Assembly (NCBI RefSeq): GCF_000381025.1
Contig: NZ_KB905816.1
Location: forward strand, 716,355 to 780,354
Source of the DNA: Streptomyces sulphureus DSM 40104
Lineage (GTDB): Bacteria > Actinomycetota > Actinomycetes > Streptomycetales > Streptomycetaceae
Direction of reading: 5' to 3'
Length of the DNA stretch: 64,000 bases
This document shows, piece after piece, positions 51,326-59,919 of this stretch (position 1 is the stretch's first letter; each line of letters starts with the position of its first letter). Both the position numbers and the translations under genes were made by a program. The notes under the pieces were generated by a model that made no database searches, was not told where the DNA came from, and saw only the letters and a list, made by a program, of their open reading frames with translations.

Positions 51326-52148
51326 ACTGCTCCTCCACGGCGGCGGAGACGACCGTGGTCACCGCCTTGAAGCAGCGCATTGCCTCGTACATCGAGGGGG
51401 AGGTGTAGACGACCCTGCGCTCGCCCGACTTCTCGACGCCTGGGACGACCGTGGCCGCACCGACGCAGTGCGCGGCGTCGAACTCGAGCTCAACGGTGTG
51501 GGGTTGGACGGACGGCGGGGTGCGCACGGCGAGCGCGGCGCCCTCCGCGGCGGCCGCACGGATCGTCGACGCGGTCACGGCCGGGGTGCGGCAGACGGCG
51601 GCGTACCGCGAGACGTAGTCCTTCACGGCGGCCACGGGCGCCTGCGGTGCGTACCCCTTGGCGTCCTCGACGGCACGGTCGTCGCCCGTGACGAGAACGA
51701 CCGGCACCCCGAACTCGGCGGCGAGGAGGGAGTTGAGGTATCCCTCGCTGGCCCGGGCGCCGTCGGCCCAGACCCCTGTGACCGTGTTGGCGAGGTAGGT
51801 GTGGGCGAGGACGCCCTCCTCACCGGCGCCCGCGTGGTAGCCGAGGAAGGCGACACCGTCGACGTCGTCGTGCTGAATGCCCTCCAGCATGCTCAGCTCC
51901 TTGTGCCGTCCTGTGAGCATCACGGCGCGGTCGTCGAGCTGTTCGAGGAGGAGGTTGCGCATCGACCAGTGGGCCTCGTTCACCAGGACCTCGTCGGCGC
52001 CGGCGGCGAGGAAGCCGTCGATCGCGGCGTTCACGTCGGAGGTGAACATCGGGCGGCAGCGCTCCCACTGGGGCGTGCCCGGCAGGACGTCCGCCGGCCA
52101 TGTGACGCCGGTGGCACCCTCCATGTCGGCGCTGATGAGGATCTTCAT
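51318..52148 (-). CDS. M55-family D-aminopeptidase (DppA-like)
   Basis: Predicted 276-residue zinc peptidase of family M55, whose type member B. subtilis DppA removes D-amino acids from peptides. The N-terminal metal ligands are Asp8 and Glu10 in KILISADMEGATG. Further ligands are in VNEAHWSMRN and LGYHAGAG; TYLANTVTGVWADG and VLVTGDD are also conserved. The ATG at 52148 has no good ribosome site (TCCCTCTC), so it may be read from a very short leader. It is the first gene of the peptidase block. Confidence 0.9.
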   Translation of the reverse strand: MKILISADMEGATGVTWPADVLPGTPQWERCRPMFTSDVNAAIDGFLAAGADEVLVNEAHWSMRNLLLEQLDDRAVMLTGRHKELSMLEGIQHDDVDGVAFLGYHAGAGEEGVLAHTYLANTVTGVWADGARASEGYLNSLLAAEFGVPVVLVTGDDRAVEDAKGYAPQAPVAAVKDYVSRYAAVCRTPAVTASTIRAAAAEGAALAVRTPPSVQPHTVELEFDAAHCVGAATVVPGVEKSGERRVVYTSPSMYEAMRCFKAVTTVVSAAVEEQYG

Positions 52149-52311
52149 GAGAGGGACACTAGCCCCCCGCAGAACCCCGCGACACCCCTGTGGATAACTG
52201 CGCCGCAACCCGCTGCGGAGACTCCCCCGAAGCGCCCAACGCACGCCGCAGCGGCGTACTCCACCGGCTCGGACCAAGGCACGGCGCGAGGACCGAGGCG
52301 CGTCCGGACGT

Positions 52312-52344
52312 GCCGTACCGGGGCGCCCTGCGGCCCGGTACGGC
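52312..52344 (-). terminator. hairpin downstream of the MFS gene
   Basis: GCCGTACCGG (52312-52321) and CCGGTACGGC (52335-52344) pair perfectly around a 13-nt GC-rich loop, 19 nt after the stop of the exporter gene at 52363. It probably separates this gene from the peptidase block. Confidence 0.6.
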
Positions 52345-52362
52345 GCTCGGTCCGCCGCCTCC

Positions 52363-55038
52363 TCAGTCCTCGTGCCCCAGTTGGAGGTCGCGTTCCATCC
52401 GCCCGCCTCCGGCGACCTGGAGGACGGTGGCGACCGGCGGGTACCCGGCCGCGATGACCGTGTATTCGCCCGAGGAGAGGTCGACGAAGCGGAAGGCGCC
52501 GTCCGCTCCGGTGGTGGCCGTGTCGACGACGTTGCCCGCGGCGTCGAGGAGGGTCACCCTCGCGTCCTCCACGGGACGACCGCCGGTGGCGCGCACGGTT
52601 CCGCGGAGCACGGCGCCGCCGGCGAGCTCGATGTCCTGCCGCGTCTCCCTGGACGCCTGCACCGAGACCGGCAGCGCGGCGGGGCGGTGGACGGGCGCGC
52701 TCGCCGCGAGGGTGTACTCGCCCGCGACCAACTCCGTGATGACGTAGCCCCCTTCGCGTCCGCTCCGTGTGGAGGCCACGACCTCTCCCCGCACATCGGT
52801 GAGGGTAACGGTGGCGTCCTGCACCGGCTGCCCGTCGGCGGTGCGCACCGCCCCGGCCAGGCGCCCCGCACCGCCGAGGACGACGTCCACCTCGACGGGC
52901 CGCTCCCCCACCGAGACGCTCACCGCACGCGGCTGGTGGCCGCCGGCCGACGCGATGAGGACGTAGGCGCCGCCGCCCGGGGTGCTCAGTGCGTAGCGGC
53001 CGTCCTCGCCCGTGGCGCCGCGCCCCACCTGGCGCCCCGCCGTGTCGACGAGGGTGAGCGCAGCGCGGGGCACGCCCGTCCCGTCGTGGTGTCTGACGCT
53101 CCCGCAGACGGGGACGCCTGAGGCGCTCTGCGCGGCCGACTCCGGTGGGGCGGCGGGCTGTTCGGACGTGCGGGCCGAGGGGACGGAAACATTTTGGGAC
53201 ACGAGGGGCTTCTCCTTCAGGAAGCAGGCGAGCAGGAGGCCGAGCACCAGCACGGGCACGAGGTAGAGGAAGATGCGCGGCATCGCTTCCGCGTACGCCG
53301 AGACGTACGCCTCCCTGAGCGCGCTTGGGAGCCCGTGCACCAACTCCGGCGTGAGCGAACCCGGATCGGGAAGGTCGGTACGGCGGTCGGCGGGCAGCTC
53401 CCACTCCAGCGCGTCGGTGAGCCGCTGCGCGAAGAGGGTGCCGAAGATCGCGGCTCCGACGCTGCCCCCGATCTGGCGGAAGTAGTTGTGCGCGCTGGTG
53501 GCGGTGCCGAGCTGCGACGCCGGGACGCTGTTCTGCACGGCCAGGATGAGGACCGGCAGCACGAACCCGACACCGAGTCCGAGGATGCCCATCCAGAGGC
53601 TGTAGACCTCGCGCGTCGTGTCGGAGTCGAGGCGGGAGAGGAGCCACATGCCCTCGGCCGAGAGCAGGCACCCGAGGACGGGGAAGACGCGGTAGTGCCC
53701 CGTGCGGGAGATCAACTGGCCGGAGAGCGCGGAGGCGAGGACGACGCCGCCCATCAGCGGCAGCATCAGGAGCCCCGACTGAGTGGCGGTGACGCCCTCC
53801 ACCATCTGGAGAAAGGTCGGAAGATAGCTCGCGGCACCGAAGAGGGCGACGCCGACGGCCGCACCGACGAGCCCCGTGAGGTTGAAGACCGAGTTCCGGA
53901 AGAGCCGCAGCGGCAGGATCGGCTCCCTCGACCGGTGTTCGACCAGGACGAAGAGCGCCCCGCTGACCGCGGCTCCGCCTCCGAGACCGAGGATCACACG
54001 GTCGTCCCACGCGTACTCGGTCCCGCCCCAGGTGGTCAGGAGGACGAGGCAGGTGGAGAAGGAGGCGAGCAGGAGGGTGCCGAGGACGTCGAGCCGGGGA
54101 CGCCCGCCGGGGGGCGGGAGCTTCAGCACGACGGCCGTCACGAGGAGCGTGAGGATGCCCAGGGGGACGTTGAAGTAGAAGCACCAGCGCCAGGAGAACT
54201 CGTCCGTGAGCCAGCCGCCGAGCAGCGGGCCTGCGACCGAACTGAGCCCGAAAGCACCGGTGATGAGGCCCATGTAGCGAGCGCGCCTGCGGGGCGGCAC
54301 GATGTCGGCGATGATCGCCTGGACGCCGATCATCAGGCCGCCCGCGCCAACCCCCTGCACCGCGCGGAAGAGGATCAGCAGCTCCATCGAGGGCGACCAG
54401 CCGGCGAGCGCGGAGCCTGCGACGAAGACCACGATCGCGAACTGGAAGACGCCCTTGCGGCCCAGCAGGTCGCCGAGCTTGCCGTAGACGGGCAGGACGA
54501 TCGTGGAGGCGAGGAGGAAGGCGGTGACGACCCAGGACATCCTGTCGAGGCCGTGGAGTTCGCCGACGATCCTGGGCAGCGCCGTCGCCACGATGGTCTG
54601 CTCCATCGCGGCGAGGAGCATCGCGAGCATGAGCCCGAGGAACGCCAGGCGCACCCGCCGGAGGCTGAGCCCCGCGGGAGAGCCGGGCTCTTCCGGGCCG
54701 CCGTCGTCCGTCGATGGCCGCGCGGCGACGGCCACGCCTTCGAACGCCTCCGGCCGCTCCTCGAAGAGCGAGGGCCCGCCCGCCTCGACCCGCGCCGGCG
54801 GTTCGGCCGGGAGGCCGGGGCCGGGCTTCGGCGCGAACGCCGTGGGCTGCTCGGCCTCGGCCGGACGTGCGGGCCACGGCTCGACCGTGGCGGCACGCAC
54901 CACCGGCGGCGCACCGCCCTGCGTCCGCCCCCGGTCGGCGTGCTCATCGGCTCGGTTCGGCTGCTCCGGAAACTCCAGGCTCACTTCGACCGAGGCAGGC
55001 ACCGCTGCATCTTCGCCCTTGAGGGTCGCCCCGCCCAT
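52363..55038 (-). CDS. EmrB/QacA-type drug exporter fused to three regulatory-like beta domains
   Basis: Predicted 891-residue membrane protein. Residues 1-120 are Pro/Glu/Ala-rich and disordered. Residues about 125-620 form a 14-helix MFS transporter of the DHA2 type (MLLAAMEQTIVATALPRIVGEL, YGKLGDLLGRKGVFQFAI, RAVQGVGAGGLMIGVQAIIADIVPP, LGILTLL). The C-terminal ~260 residues hold three similar carboxypeptidase-regulatory/Cna-B-like domains: VCGSVRHHDGTGVPRAALTLVD, LAGAVRTADGQPVQDATVTLTD and LRGTVRATGGRPVEDARVTLLD each start one, each with a G-x-Y/F strand and 'GEYT' or 'GAYV' end. The ATG at 55038 follows CAGGGGAGTGGG. It probably exports small hydrophobic compounds; the role of the beta domains is unknown. 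Confidence 0.9.
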   Translation of the reverse strand: MGGATLKGEDAAVPASVEVSLEFPEQPNRADEHADRGRTQGGAPPVVRAATVEPWPARPAEAEQPTAFAPKPGPGLPAEPPARVEAGGPSLFEERPEAFEGVAVAARPSTDDGGPEEPGSPAGLSLRRVRLAFLGLMLAMLLAAMEQTIVATALPRIVGELHGLDRMSWVVTAFLLASTIVLPVYGKLGDLLGRKGVFQFAIVVFVAGSALAGWSPSMELLILFRAVQGVGAGGLMIGVQAIIADIVPPRRRARYMGLITGAFGLSSVAGPLLGGWLTDEFSWRWCFYFNVPLGILTLLVTAVVLKLPPPGGRPRLDVLGTLLLASFSTCLVLLTTWGGTEYAWDDRVILGLGGGAAVSGALFVLVEHRSREPILPLRLFRNSVFNLTGLVGAAVGVALFGAASYLPTFLQMVEGVTATQSGLLMLPLMGGVVLASALSGQLISRTGHYRVFPVLGCLLSAEGMWLLSRLDSDTTREVYSLWMGILGLGVGFVLPVLILAVQNSVPASQLGTATSAHNYFRQIGGSVGAAIFGTLFAQRLTDALEWELPADRRTDLPDPGSLTPELVHGLPSALREAYVSAYAEAMPRIFLYLVPVLVLGLLLACFLKEKPLVSQNVSVPSARTSEQPAAPPESAAQSASGVPVCGSVRHHDGTGVPRAALTLVDTAGRQVGRGATGEDGRYALSTPGGGAYVLIASAGGHQPRAVSVSVGERPVEVDVVLGGAGRLAGAVRTADGQPVQDATVTLTDVRGEVVASTRSGREGGYVITELVAGEYTLAASAPVHRPAALPVSVQASRETRQDIELAGGAVLRGTVRATGGRPVEDARVTLLDAAGNVVDTATTGADGAFRFVDLSSGEYTVIAAGYPPVATVLQVAGGGRMERDLQLGHED

Positions 55039-55277
55039 CCCACTCCCCTGTCCGTGGTTCAGGGGAGTATTTCTCGCATCGCGCGATATCGACGGCAAGT
55101 CCGATACGCGCGGCCGGACGCCGGCCAACTCCGTTGCCACAGGCGTCTTTTCGGAGGTCACCCGCGTTCGCCGAGATGCCTCACCGCACGGCGCCGCACA
55201 CATACCGGCCGCGAGAACCACCCGAAACGGTGAGCCCGCACTCGATGCTGACGGGCACAGCCGGCATGCCGAAAAGC

Positions 55278-55306
55278 GCCCGCACCGCCCAACGAGCGGT
55301 GCGGGC
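55278..55306 (-). terminator. hairpin downstream of the SRPBCC gene
   Basis: GCCCGCACCGC (55278-55288) and GCGGTGCGGGC (55296-55306) pair perfectly with a 7-nt loop, 30 nt after the SRPBCC stop. The rest of 55039-55335 carries the exporter leader, including a palindrome ATCGCGCGAT at 55078-55087. Confidence 0.7.
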
Positions 55307-55335
55307 AGGCGGGTTCGGGAGCACCGACCTCCGGG

Positions 55336-55782
55336 CTACCCGCGCACGCGCGCGGCGAGCCGGTCGAGGATCTCGCCGTAGATCCGGTTGAGCCCCTTGG
55401 GTGCGAAGGTCCGCTCGAAGAAGCCGCCGATGCCGCCTGCGCCGTTCCAGACGGTGCTCGCCGTGACGCGCGAGGTGCCCTCTGCGGTTCCCGGCGTGAC
55501 CCGCCAGGTGGTGACCATCGTCGAGTTGCGGTCGGTCTCCACGAGTTCGCCCTCGGTCGGCTCGGTCACGTCGAGCAGGCAGTCGCGGACGCGCTTGCTC
55601 GTCGCCTGGAGCTTCCAGTGGACGAGGGTGCCGGCACCCTCGCCGCCCTCGCGCACCTCGTACTCGCTGAACTGCCCGGGCAGCAGTTCGGGCCTGGTGG
55701 TGCGGTAGTCGGCGAGGGCCGCGAAGACCTCGTCGGGCGCGCCGGGGACCTCCTGCTGCGTCGTCGCCTCGACCTGCGCCAT
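55336..55782 (-). CDS. SRPBCC-family lipid/polyketide-binding-fold protein
   Basis: Predicted 148-residue START-like (SRPBCC, polyketide cyclase/dehydrase) protein. Typical segments are VEATTQQEVPGAPDEVFAALADY, SEYEVREGGEGAGTLVHWKLQ, LLDVTEPTEGELVETDRNS, TTWRVTPGTAEGTSRVTASTVW and the C-terminal helix GLNRIYGEILDRLAARV. The ATG at 55782 follows CGAGGAGGCAAC. It is monocistronic. Such proteins bind or process hydrophobic ligands; no polyketide gene is nearby, so a biosynthetic role is not indicated. Confidence 0.88.
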   Translation of the reverse strand: MAQVEATTQQEVPGAPDEVFAALADYRTTRPELLPGQFSEYEVREGGEGAGTLVHWKLQATSKRVRDCLLDVTEPTEGELVETDRNSTMVTTWRVTPGTAEGTSRVTASTVWNGAGGIGGFFERTFAPKGLNRIYGEILDRLAARVRG

Positions 55783-55904
55783 GTTGCCTCCTCGGGCGGC
55801 GGGCGCACACGCCTCACCGCCGGTGCCTGGGTGCCAGTGAAGTGCGGTGGCCAGCCAACCACCGGCACCCCCGCACACAAAATCCGGCTTGACAGCACCC
55901 TATG

Positions 55905-55918
55905 GGAACGGTTGTTCT
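55905..55918 (+). promoter_or_regulatory. perfect GAAC-N4-GTTC SOS (LexA) box
   Basis: GGAACGGTTGTTCT contains GAAC (55906-55909), four bases, then GTTC (55914-55917). This is the core of the LexA box of Gram-positive bacteria (CGAACNNNNGTTCG). It lies 42-54 bp before the radical SAM start codon. A TTGACA at 55889-55894 could be the -35 element, which would place LexA over the promoter spacer and -10 region. The -10 itself is not clear. Confidence 0.6.
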
Positions 55919-55958
55919 ATTAATCGTACGCGACGGACCGACGGGCAGGGAGGCAGCA

Positions 55959-56981
55959 ATGCGCTGGGACGCACTCAGCGGGGAGGACCCGGCGAACCCG
56001 GCCCTCTTCAGCACCGACGCCGTGACCACGAGGACGTTCGATACGCCCGAGTTCCGCGGCATCACCTTCCACGAGGTCCGGGCGCGATCGCTCCTCAACC
56101 GCGTACCCGGCGCCTCCCGGATGCCGTTCGAATGGACGGTCAACCCGTACCGCGGCTGCTCGCACGCGTGCGTGTACTGCTTCGCGCGGAAGACGCACAG
56201 CTACCTCGACCTCGACACCGGCGCCGACTTCGACTCGCAGATCGTCGTGAAGACCAACGCACCCGAACTCCTCCGCCGCGAACTGGGCTCGTCCCGCTGG
56301 CGGGGCGAGCACGTCGCGATGGGGACCAACGTCGACTGCTACCAGAGAGCGGAGGGGCGATACCGGTTGATGCCGGGCATTTTGACCGCCCTGCGCGACC
56401 ACGCCAACCCGTTCAGCATCCTCACCAAGGGCACGCTGATCCTGCGCGACCTGGAGGTGCTGCGATCCGCCTCGGCAGTGGCCGACGTCGGCGTCTCCGT
56501 CTCCGTCGGCTTCACCGACGAGGAGCTCTGGCGCTCCGTCGAGCCGGGTACACCCGCGCCGGAGCGCAGGCTCGACGTCGTCCGCACGCTCAGCGAGCAC
56601 GGCATACCGTGCGGCGTGCTGATGGCCCCCGTCATCCCGTTCCTCGGCGACTCCCCCGCCCAACTCCGCACGACCGTACGGGCGATCGCCGCCGCGGGCG
56701 CGACCTCCGTGACCCCCCTCACGCTCCATCTGCGCCCCGGAGCACGCGAGTGGTACCTCGCCTGGCTCGCGCGCAACCACCCGCACCTCGTCCACCATTA
56801 CGAGGCCCTCTACGCCGACGGTGCCTACGCGCCTAAGTGGTATCAGCGACGCATCACCCGCCAAGTGCACGAACTCGCCGCCGAGTACGGCATCGGCCCC
56901 ACCGGGCCCGGCACGGCCCGCCGGATCGCTCCCGAAGCGGCCGACCGCGCACCGGCGCCCACCCAACTGTCGCTGCTGTAG
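55959..56981 (+). CDS. radical SAM protein, Rv2578c family
   Basis: Predicted 340-residue radical SAM enzyme of the Rv2578c/spore-photoproduct-lyase-related group. The iron-sulfur motif CxxxCxxC is at Cys67, Cys71 and Cys74 (YRGCSHACVYCFARKTHSYLD). It is preceded by the family segment LLNRVPGASRMPFEWTVNPY and followed by VAMGTNVDCYQRAEGRYRL, FSILTKGTLILRDLEVL and GVLMAPVIPFLGD. I chose the ATG at 55959, preceded by AGGGAGGCAGCA. The substrate is unknown; the relationship to DNA-lesion lyases and the SOS-like box upstream suggest a DNA-damage role. Confidence 0.9.
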   Translation: MRWDALSGEDPANPALFSTDAVTTRTFDTPEFRGITFHEVRARSLLNRVPGASRMPFEWTVNPYRGCSHACVYCFARKTHSYLDLDTGADFDSQIVVKTNAPELLRRELGSSRWRGEHVAMGTNVDCYQRAEGRYRLMPGILTALRDHANPFSILTKGTLILRDLEVLRSASAVADVGVSVSVGFTDEELWRSVEPGTPAPERRLDVVRTLSEHGIPCGVLMAPVIPFLGDSPAQLRTTVRAIAAAGATSVTPLTLHLRPGAREWYLAWLARNHPHLVHHYEALYADGAYAPKWYQRRITRQVHELAAEYGIGPTGPGTARRIAPEAADRAPAPTQLSLL

Positions 56982-57057
56982 AGCGGCGCCGGCTCCGCGT
57001 CGCCCGGAACCGTCGACGGCCGACCATCGGCACGGACCCGGCAACCCCGGGCACACC

Positions 57058-57792
57058 TTGCCTCTCCCAGTACCGCGACAGCCCGGGGCAAACTTCCGTG
57101 TCTTCGTCCTCGCCGCCGTCGCGATCGTCCTGATCGGGACCGCGCAGATGACGGCGGCGACCTATCTGCCGTCCCTCATGCAGTTCGCGTTCGGAGCGAG
57201 TGCGACCTCGTCCGGACTGCTGTTGTTTCCCATGATGGCCGGAACGATCGCCTCTTCCACAGTCGGCGGCCACCTCATCACCAGGGTCGGCCGGTACAAG
57301 TGGGCGCCCGTCCTGGGCACGGCCGTCGCGGCGGTCGCGGTGTTCCTGCTCAGCACGGTCACCGCCGGTACGAGCGTCGCGGTCCCGACCGCCTGCATGG
57401 TGCTGCTGGGTATCGGCATGGGCCTGGCGATGCAGCCGTTGATGATGGCGGTCCAGCTCAACTCGCCTCCCAAGGACCTCGGGGCCGCCACCTCGACCGC
57501 CACCTTCGCCCAACGCGTCGGAACCTCCATCGGCCTGGCAGGGCTGGGAGCCGTCTTCACCAGTCGACTGGCCAGCGGGCTTGCCACCGAGGTGTCGGAC
57601 TCGGTCGACGTGCCCGGTACGAGCTCACTGACGCCCGGTCTCGTCAGCGACCTGCCGGCCGACACCCGGTCCGCCGTGCAGGACGTCTTCACCGGTGGCC
57701 TCACGGACATCCTCCTGGCCACGACCCCCCTCCTGCTCATCGGACTCCTCATCACCCTCCTCCTGCCCAACACCCCGCTGGAGGACCGATGA
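57058..57792 (+). pseudogene. 5'-truncated EmrB/QacA-type MFS exporter
   Basis: About 244 residues match the C-terminal half of a 14-helix DHA2 exporter. LPLPVPRQPGANFRVFVL aligns with LPLRLFRNSVFNLTGLV of the complete exporter encoded at 52363-55038. It continues through MTAATYLPSLMQ, ATSSGLLLFPMMAGTIASST, GGHLITRVGRYKWAPVLG, CMVLLGIGMGLAMQPLMM and the final hydrophobic helix to RLEDR-like TPLEDR. Helices 1-8 and the substrate-entry motifs are absent, and no start codon with a ribosome site exists at the junction. I treat it as a decayed gene. A strong terminator at 57832-57872 remains. Confidence 0.75.
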
Positions 57793-57831
57793 CCGGGACG
57801 GACCACGCACAACGCCTGTGCCCGGTCCGAA

Positions 57832-57872
57832 CGTTCGGCAGCCTCGGCCGAGAAGGCCGAGGCTGCCGAACG
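57832..57872 (+). terminator. perfect 18-bp hairpin after the MFS remnant
   Basis: CGTTCGGCAGCCTCGGCC (57832-57849) and GGCCGAGGCTGCCGAACG (57855-57872) pair completely around a 5-nt loop. It is the former terminator of the truncated exporter. The rest of 57793-58066 has no recognisable gene. Confidence 0.8.
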
Positions 57873-58066
57873 GGCGCAGTGACGAGCCGAGGCAGACGGC
57901 CTGCTCGGCAAGGCCGTCGTCGCGGTGCAGGCACCACCGTTCCCTGCGTACGGCGGCAGCCGGCAGGTTCGCCCGCGCGGTCTCTCCGACGCGCCCACCT
58001 GCCCACGGGGCATGCTGCATCGGGTCCGCGTCGGCATGGCCGAAGTCCGCGCGGACCCTGAGGCGG

Positions 58067-58603
58067 TCAGCCCACGGGATCGGTCCTGGGAGGACTGTCG
58101 TCGTTCCCTCTGCGCACCGTGCGCAGACCGCGGCCGGGGGTCCAGATCCGGAAGACGATCTCCTCGCCCTCGATCGTGGTCCGCACCACCTCGCGCACGT
58201 CGGCGCGGAAGAGGTGGAACTTCTCCGGGATGGCACCCTCCGGCATCGCGGCGGCATACCGGGCGAGTTGCGCAGGGTCCGTGATCTCGACGGCGCGGCC
58301 GGAGACGCGTACGTCGCCGCCGTCCATGTCACCGGTGGCGCCGGGGTTGGCGTGGAGGCCGAACCGGGGGTCGCGGCGCAGGTCGAGGGCCTTGCGGGAG
58401 GAGGGCATCATGCCGAGGTACAGCTCGTCGTCGCGGAAGTCCGCCTCCAAGCCCGTGAGGCGGGGTGCGCCGTCGACGCGCAGGGTGCCGAGGACGTGGT
58501 GACGGTAGGCGCCGAAGCGCTCGCGCACGCCCCGCGCGAACTCCGGTACCGCCCGCTCGACTTCGCCCCACGGGACGTTCTCTTGTCGATTCTGCTCGTT
58601 CAT
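58067..58603 (-). CDS. pyridoxamine 5'-phosphate oxidase-family flavin/heme-binding protein
   Basis: Predicted 178-residue split-beta-barrel protein of the PNPOx-like superfamily. Supporting segments are FARGVRERFGAYRHHVLGTLRVDGAPRLTGLEADFRDDELYLGMM, SSRKALDLRRDPRFGLHAN, VRVSGRAVEITDP, FHLFRADVREVVRTTIEGEE and FRIWTPGRGLRTVRRG. This branch binds FMN, F420 or heme and many members are not PNP oxidases. The ATG at 58603 follows GAGGATGGCGCC. A perfect 12-bp inverted repeat just upstream suggests local regulation. Confidence 0.85.
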   Translation of the reverse strand: MNEQNRQENVPWGEVERAVPEFARGVRERFGAYRHHVLGTLRVDGAPRLTGLEADFRDDELYLGMMPSSRKALDLRRDPRFGLHANPGATGDMDGGDVRVSGRAVEITDPAQLARYAAAMPEGAIPEKFHLFRADVREVVRTTIEGEEIVFRIWTPGRGLRTVRRGNDDSPPRTDPVG

Positions 58604-58618
58604 GGCGCCATCCTCGCC

Positions 58619-58649
58619 GCCATACCCGACATCCTCTGTCGGGTATGGC
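58619..58649. promoter_or_regulatory. perfect 12-bp inverted repeat upstream of the PNPOx-family gene
   Basis: GCCATACCCGAC (58619-58630) and GTCGGGTATGGC (58638-58649) are perfect inverted copies around a 7-bp spacer, 16-46 bp before the ATG at 58603. Its place over the likely promoter or leader suggests an operator (TetR- or MarR-like spacing) or an RNA hairpin near the ribosome site. Confidence 0.55.
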
Positions 58650-58822
58650 CGCGCGCCGCCGGACGCACGAGGCCGCCGGCGTACGGGCGCACCGAACGGC
58701 GTTGCGGCGTGGGCGCATCAATGACGGTTGCGCTGCGTCACGACCGGCGCGCTCCCCCGAGCCGAGGGCGGTCGACCGGAGCGTACGACCGGCCTCACAC
58801 CGGGCAGCCGCCTCCGGGTCGG

Positions 58823-59422
58823 TCAGGAGCGTGAGGAGACGTACGGAATTCGTGCGAGGGCCGCCTGCGCCGACGGGGTGAGCCGGTGGTGCTCGGTGGC
58901 GGCGTCGAGGACGGCGGCCGCCCTCCTGTCGCCGAGTGCGCCGAGTCCCTGCACGCACGCCTCCGCTATCGGCCAGTAGTGCAGGGGGCCGATGAGCAAC
59001 CTCTGGAGCACGTTGATGAGCGTGGGCACGGACTCCGGCGCGCGGAGCGCAGTGAGCAGCCGGACAGGGTAGAGCGCGTACGCGGTGCGCAGTTCGTTGG
59101 TGGCGAGCGCTGCGGCCGCCCGCGCCGTACGCGGATCTCGGAGCCGCTCCAGCGCCTGCGCGGCGGTGGCGCAGCAGACCGGGTCGCGGTAATTGAGCAG
59201 GAAGATCAGCGTCTCGAACGCACGCCGGTCCCCTGCGCTGCCCAGCGCGAAGGCCGCTATCTCCCGTGCCCACAGCGGCCGTTGGGGCTCGGTGAGCACC
59301 GCCGCGAGCTGGTCTCTCGCCTCCGGGCTGCGCTGCCGTGCCAGCGTCACCAGCCGTGCGTACTCGACCGGTTCGGCCTCCGGCCTCACCCGATCGATCA
59401 ACGATCGGAACGCCTCGCCCAC
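58823..59422 (-). CDS. HEAT-repeat protein
   Basis: Predicted 199-residue, all-helical protein with HEAT-like repeats: LARQRSPEARDQLAAVLTEP, LWAREIAAFALGSAGDRRAFETLIFLL, VCCATAAQALERLRDPRTARAAAAL, PESVPTLINVLQRLL and AEACVQGLGALGDRRAAAVLDAA. I chose the GTG at 59422 because GGGGGAGG lies six bases upstream; an ATG at 59458 is possible but has no ribosome site. HEAT repeats mediate protein-protein contacts. No partner gene is adjacent. Confidence 0.8.
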   Translation of the reverse strand: MGEAFRSLIDRVRPEAEPVEYARLVTLARQRSPEARDQLAAVLTEPQRPLWAREIAAFALGSAGDRRAFETLIFLLNYRDPVCCATAAQALERLRDPRTARAAAALATNELRTAYALYPVRLLTALRAPESVPTLINVLQRLLIGPLHYWPIAEACVQGLGALGDRRAAAVLDAATEHHRLTPSAQAALARIPYVSSRS

Positions 59423-59919
59423 TGCCGCCTCCCCCACCGTGCTTCGTCCCACAGCCATAGGGCTGCTTCTACCCCTGGCACTCCGGTTACCCACGAGTTA
59501 AGGTGCTCAACAGAGCGGTACCCCCGCTCAGGCGGTTTGGTGACGCAGCCGCCTGGGAGTGCAGTCGGTTCGGCGGGGCCCGGTTCCGTGGCGGTGAACC
59601 AACCACGGTTCCAGGAAAGCACGTTCCTGCATGATCCGACCCCGGGACAGGTCGGATCGCGGACACGGTCCTATGGCAACGCCGCCGTCAACCGTGTCGC
59701 TTTCCACCGGACTCTCCACCCATCCGAGCACCACCGGATATCGCCCACCTTTCTCCTTCCCCTCGGCGCCCCTCTTCGCACCGCCGGCAGGCGACCGCCT
59801 TGCCGTGCACGAAGAGACCAACGAGGCAGCGCCGCCCGCATGTTGGGCGGCTCGACGGCGGAGACGAGGTCGGGCACGCCACAGCACCCTCGTCAGACGT
59901 CACCCTCTGGAGTCCCAAG
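59423..59919. other. divergent intergenic region with a hairpin
   Basis: About 500 bp between the HEAT-repeat gene and the 3-hydroxyacyl-CoA dehydrogenase gene. It contains a hairpin, GATCCGACC (59633-59641) with GGTCGGATC (59650-59658), which could be an operator or leader structure. Frames through the region are not convincingly coding. The ribosome site CTGGAG of the dehydrogenase gene is at its right end. Confidence 0.5.

Noticed and set aside
52189..52197. DnaA-box-like TGTGGATAA
   Set aside because: A single copy without further boxes, AT-rich unwinding region or dnaA/dnaN neighbours; chance match.
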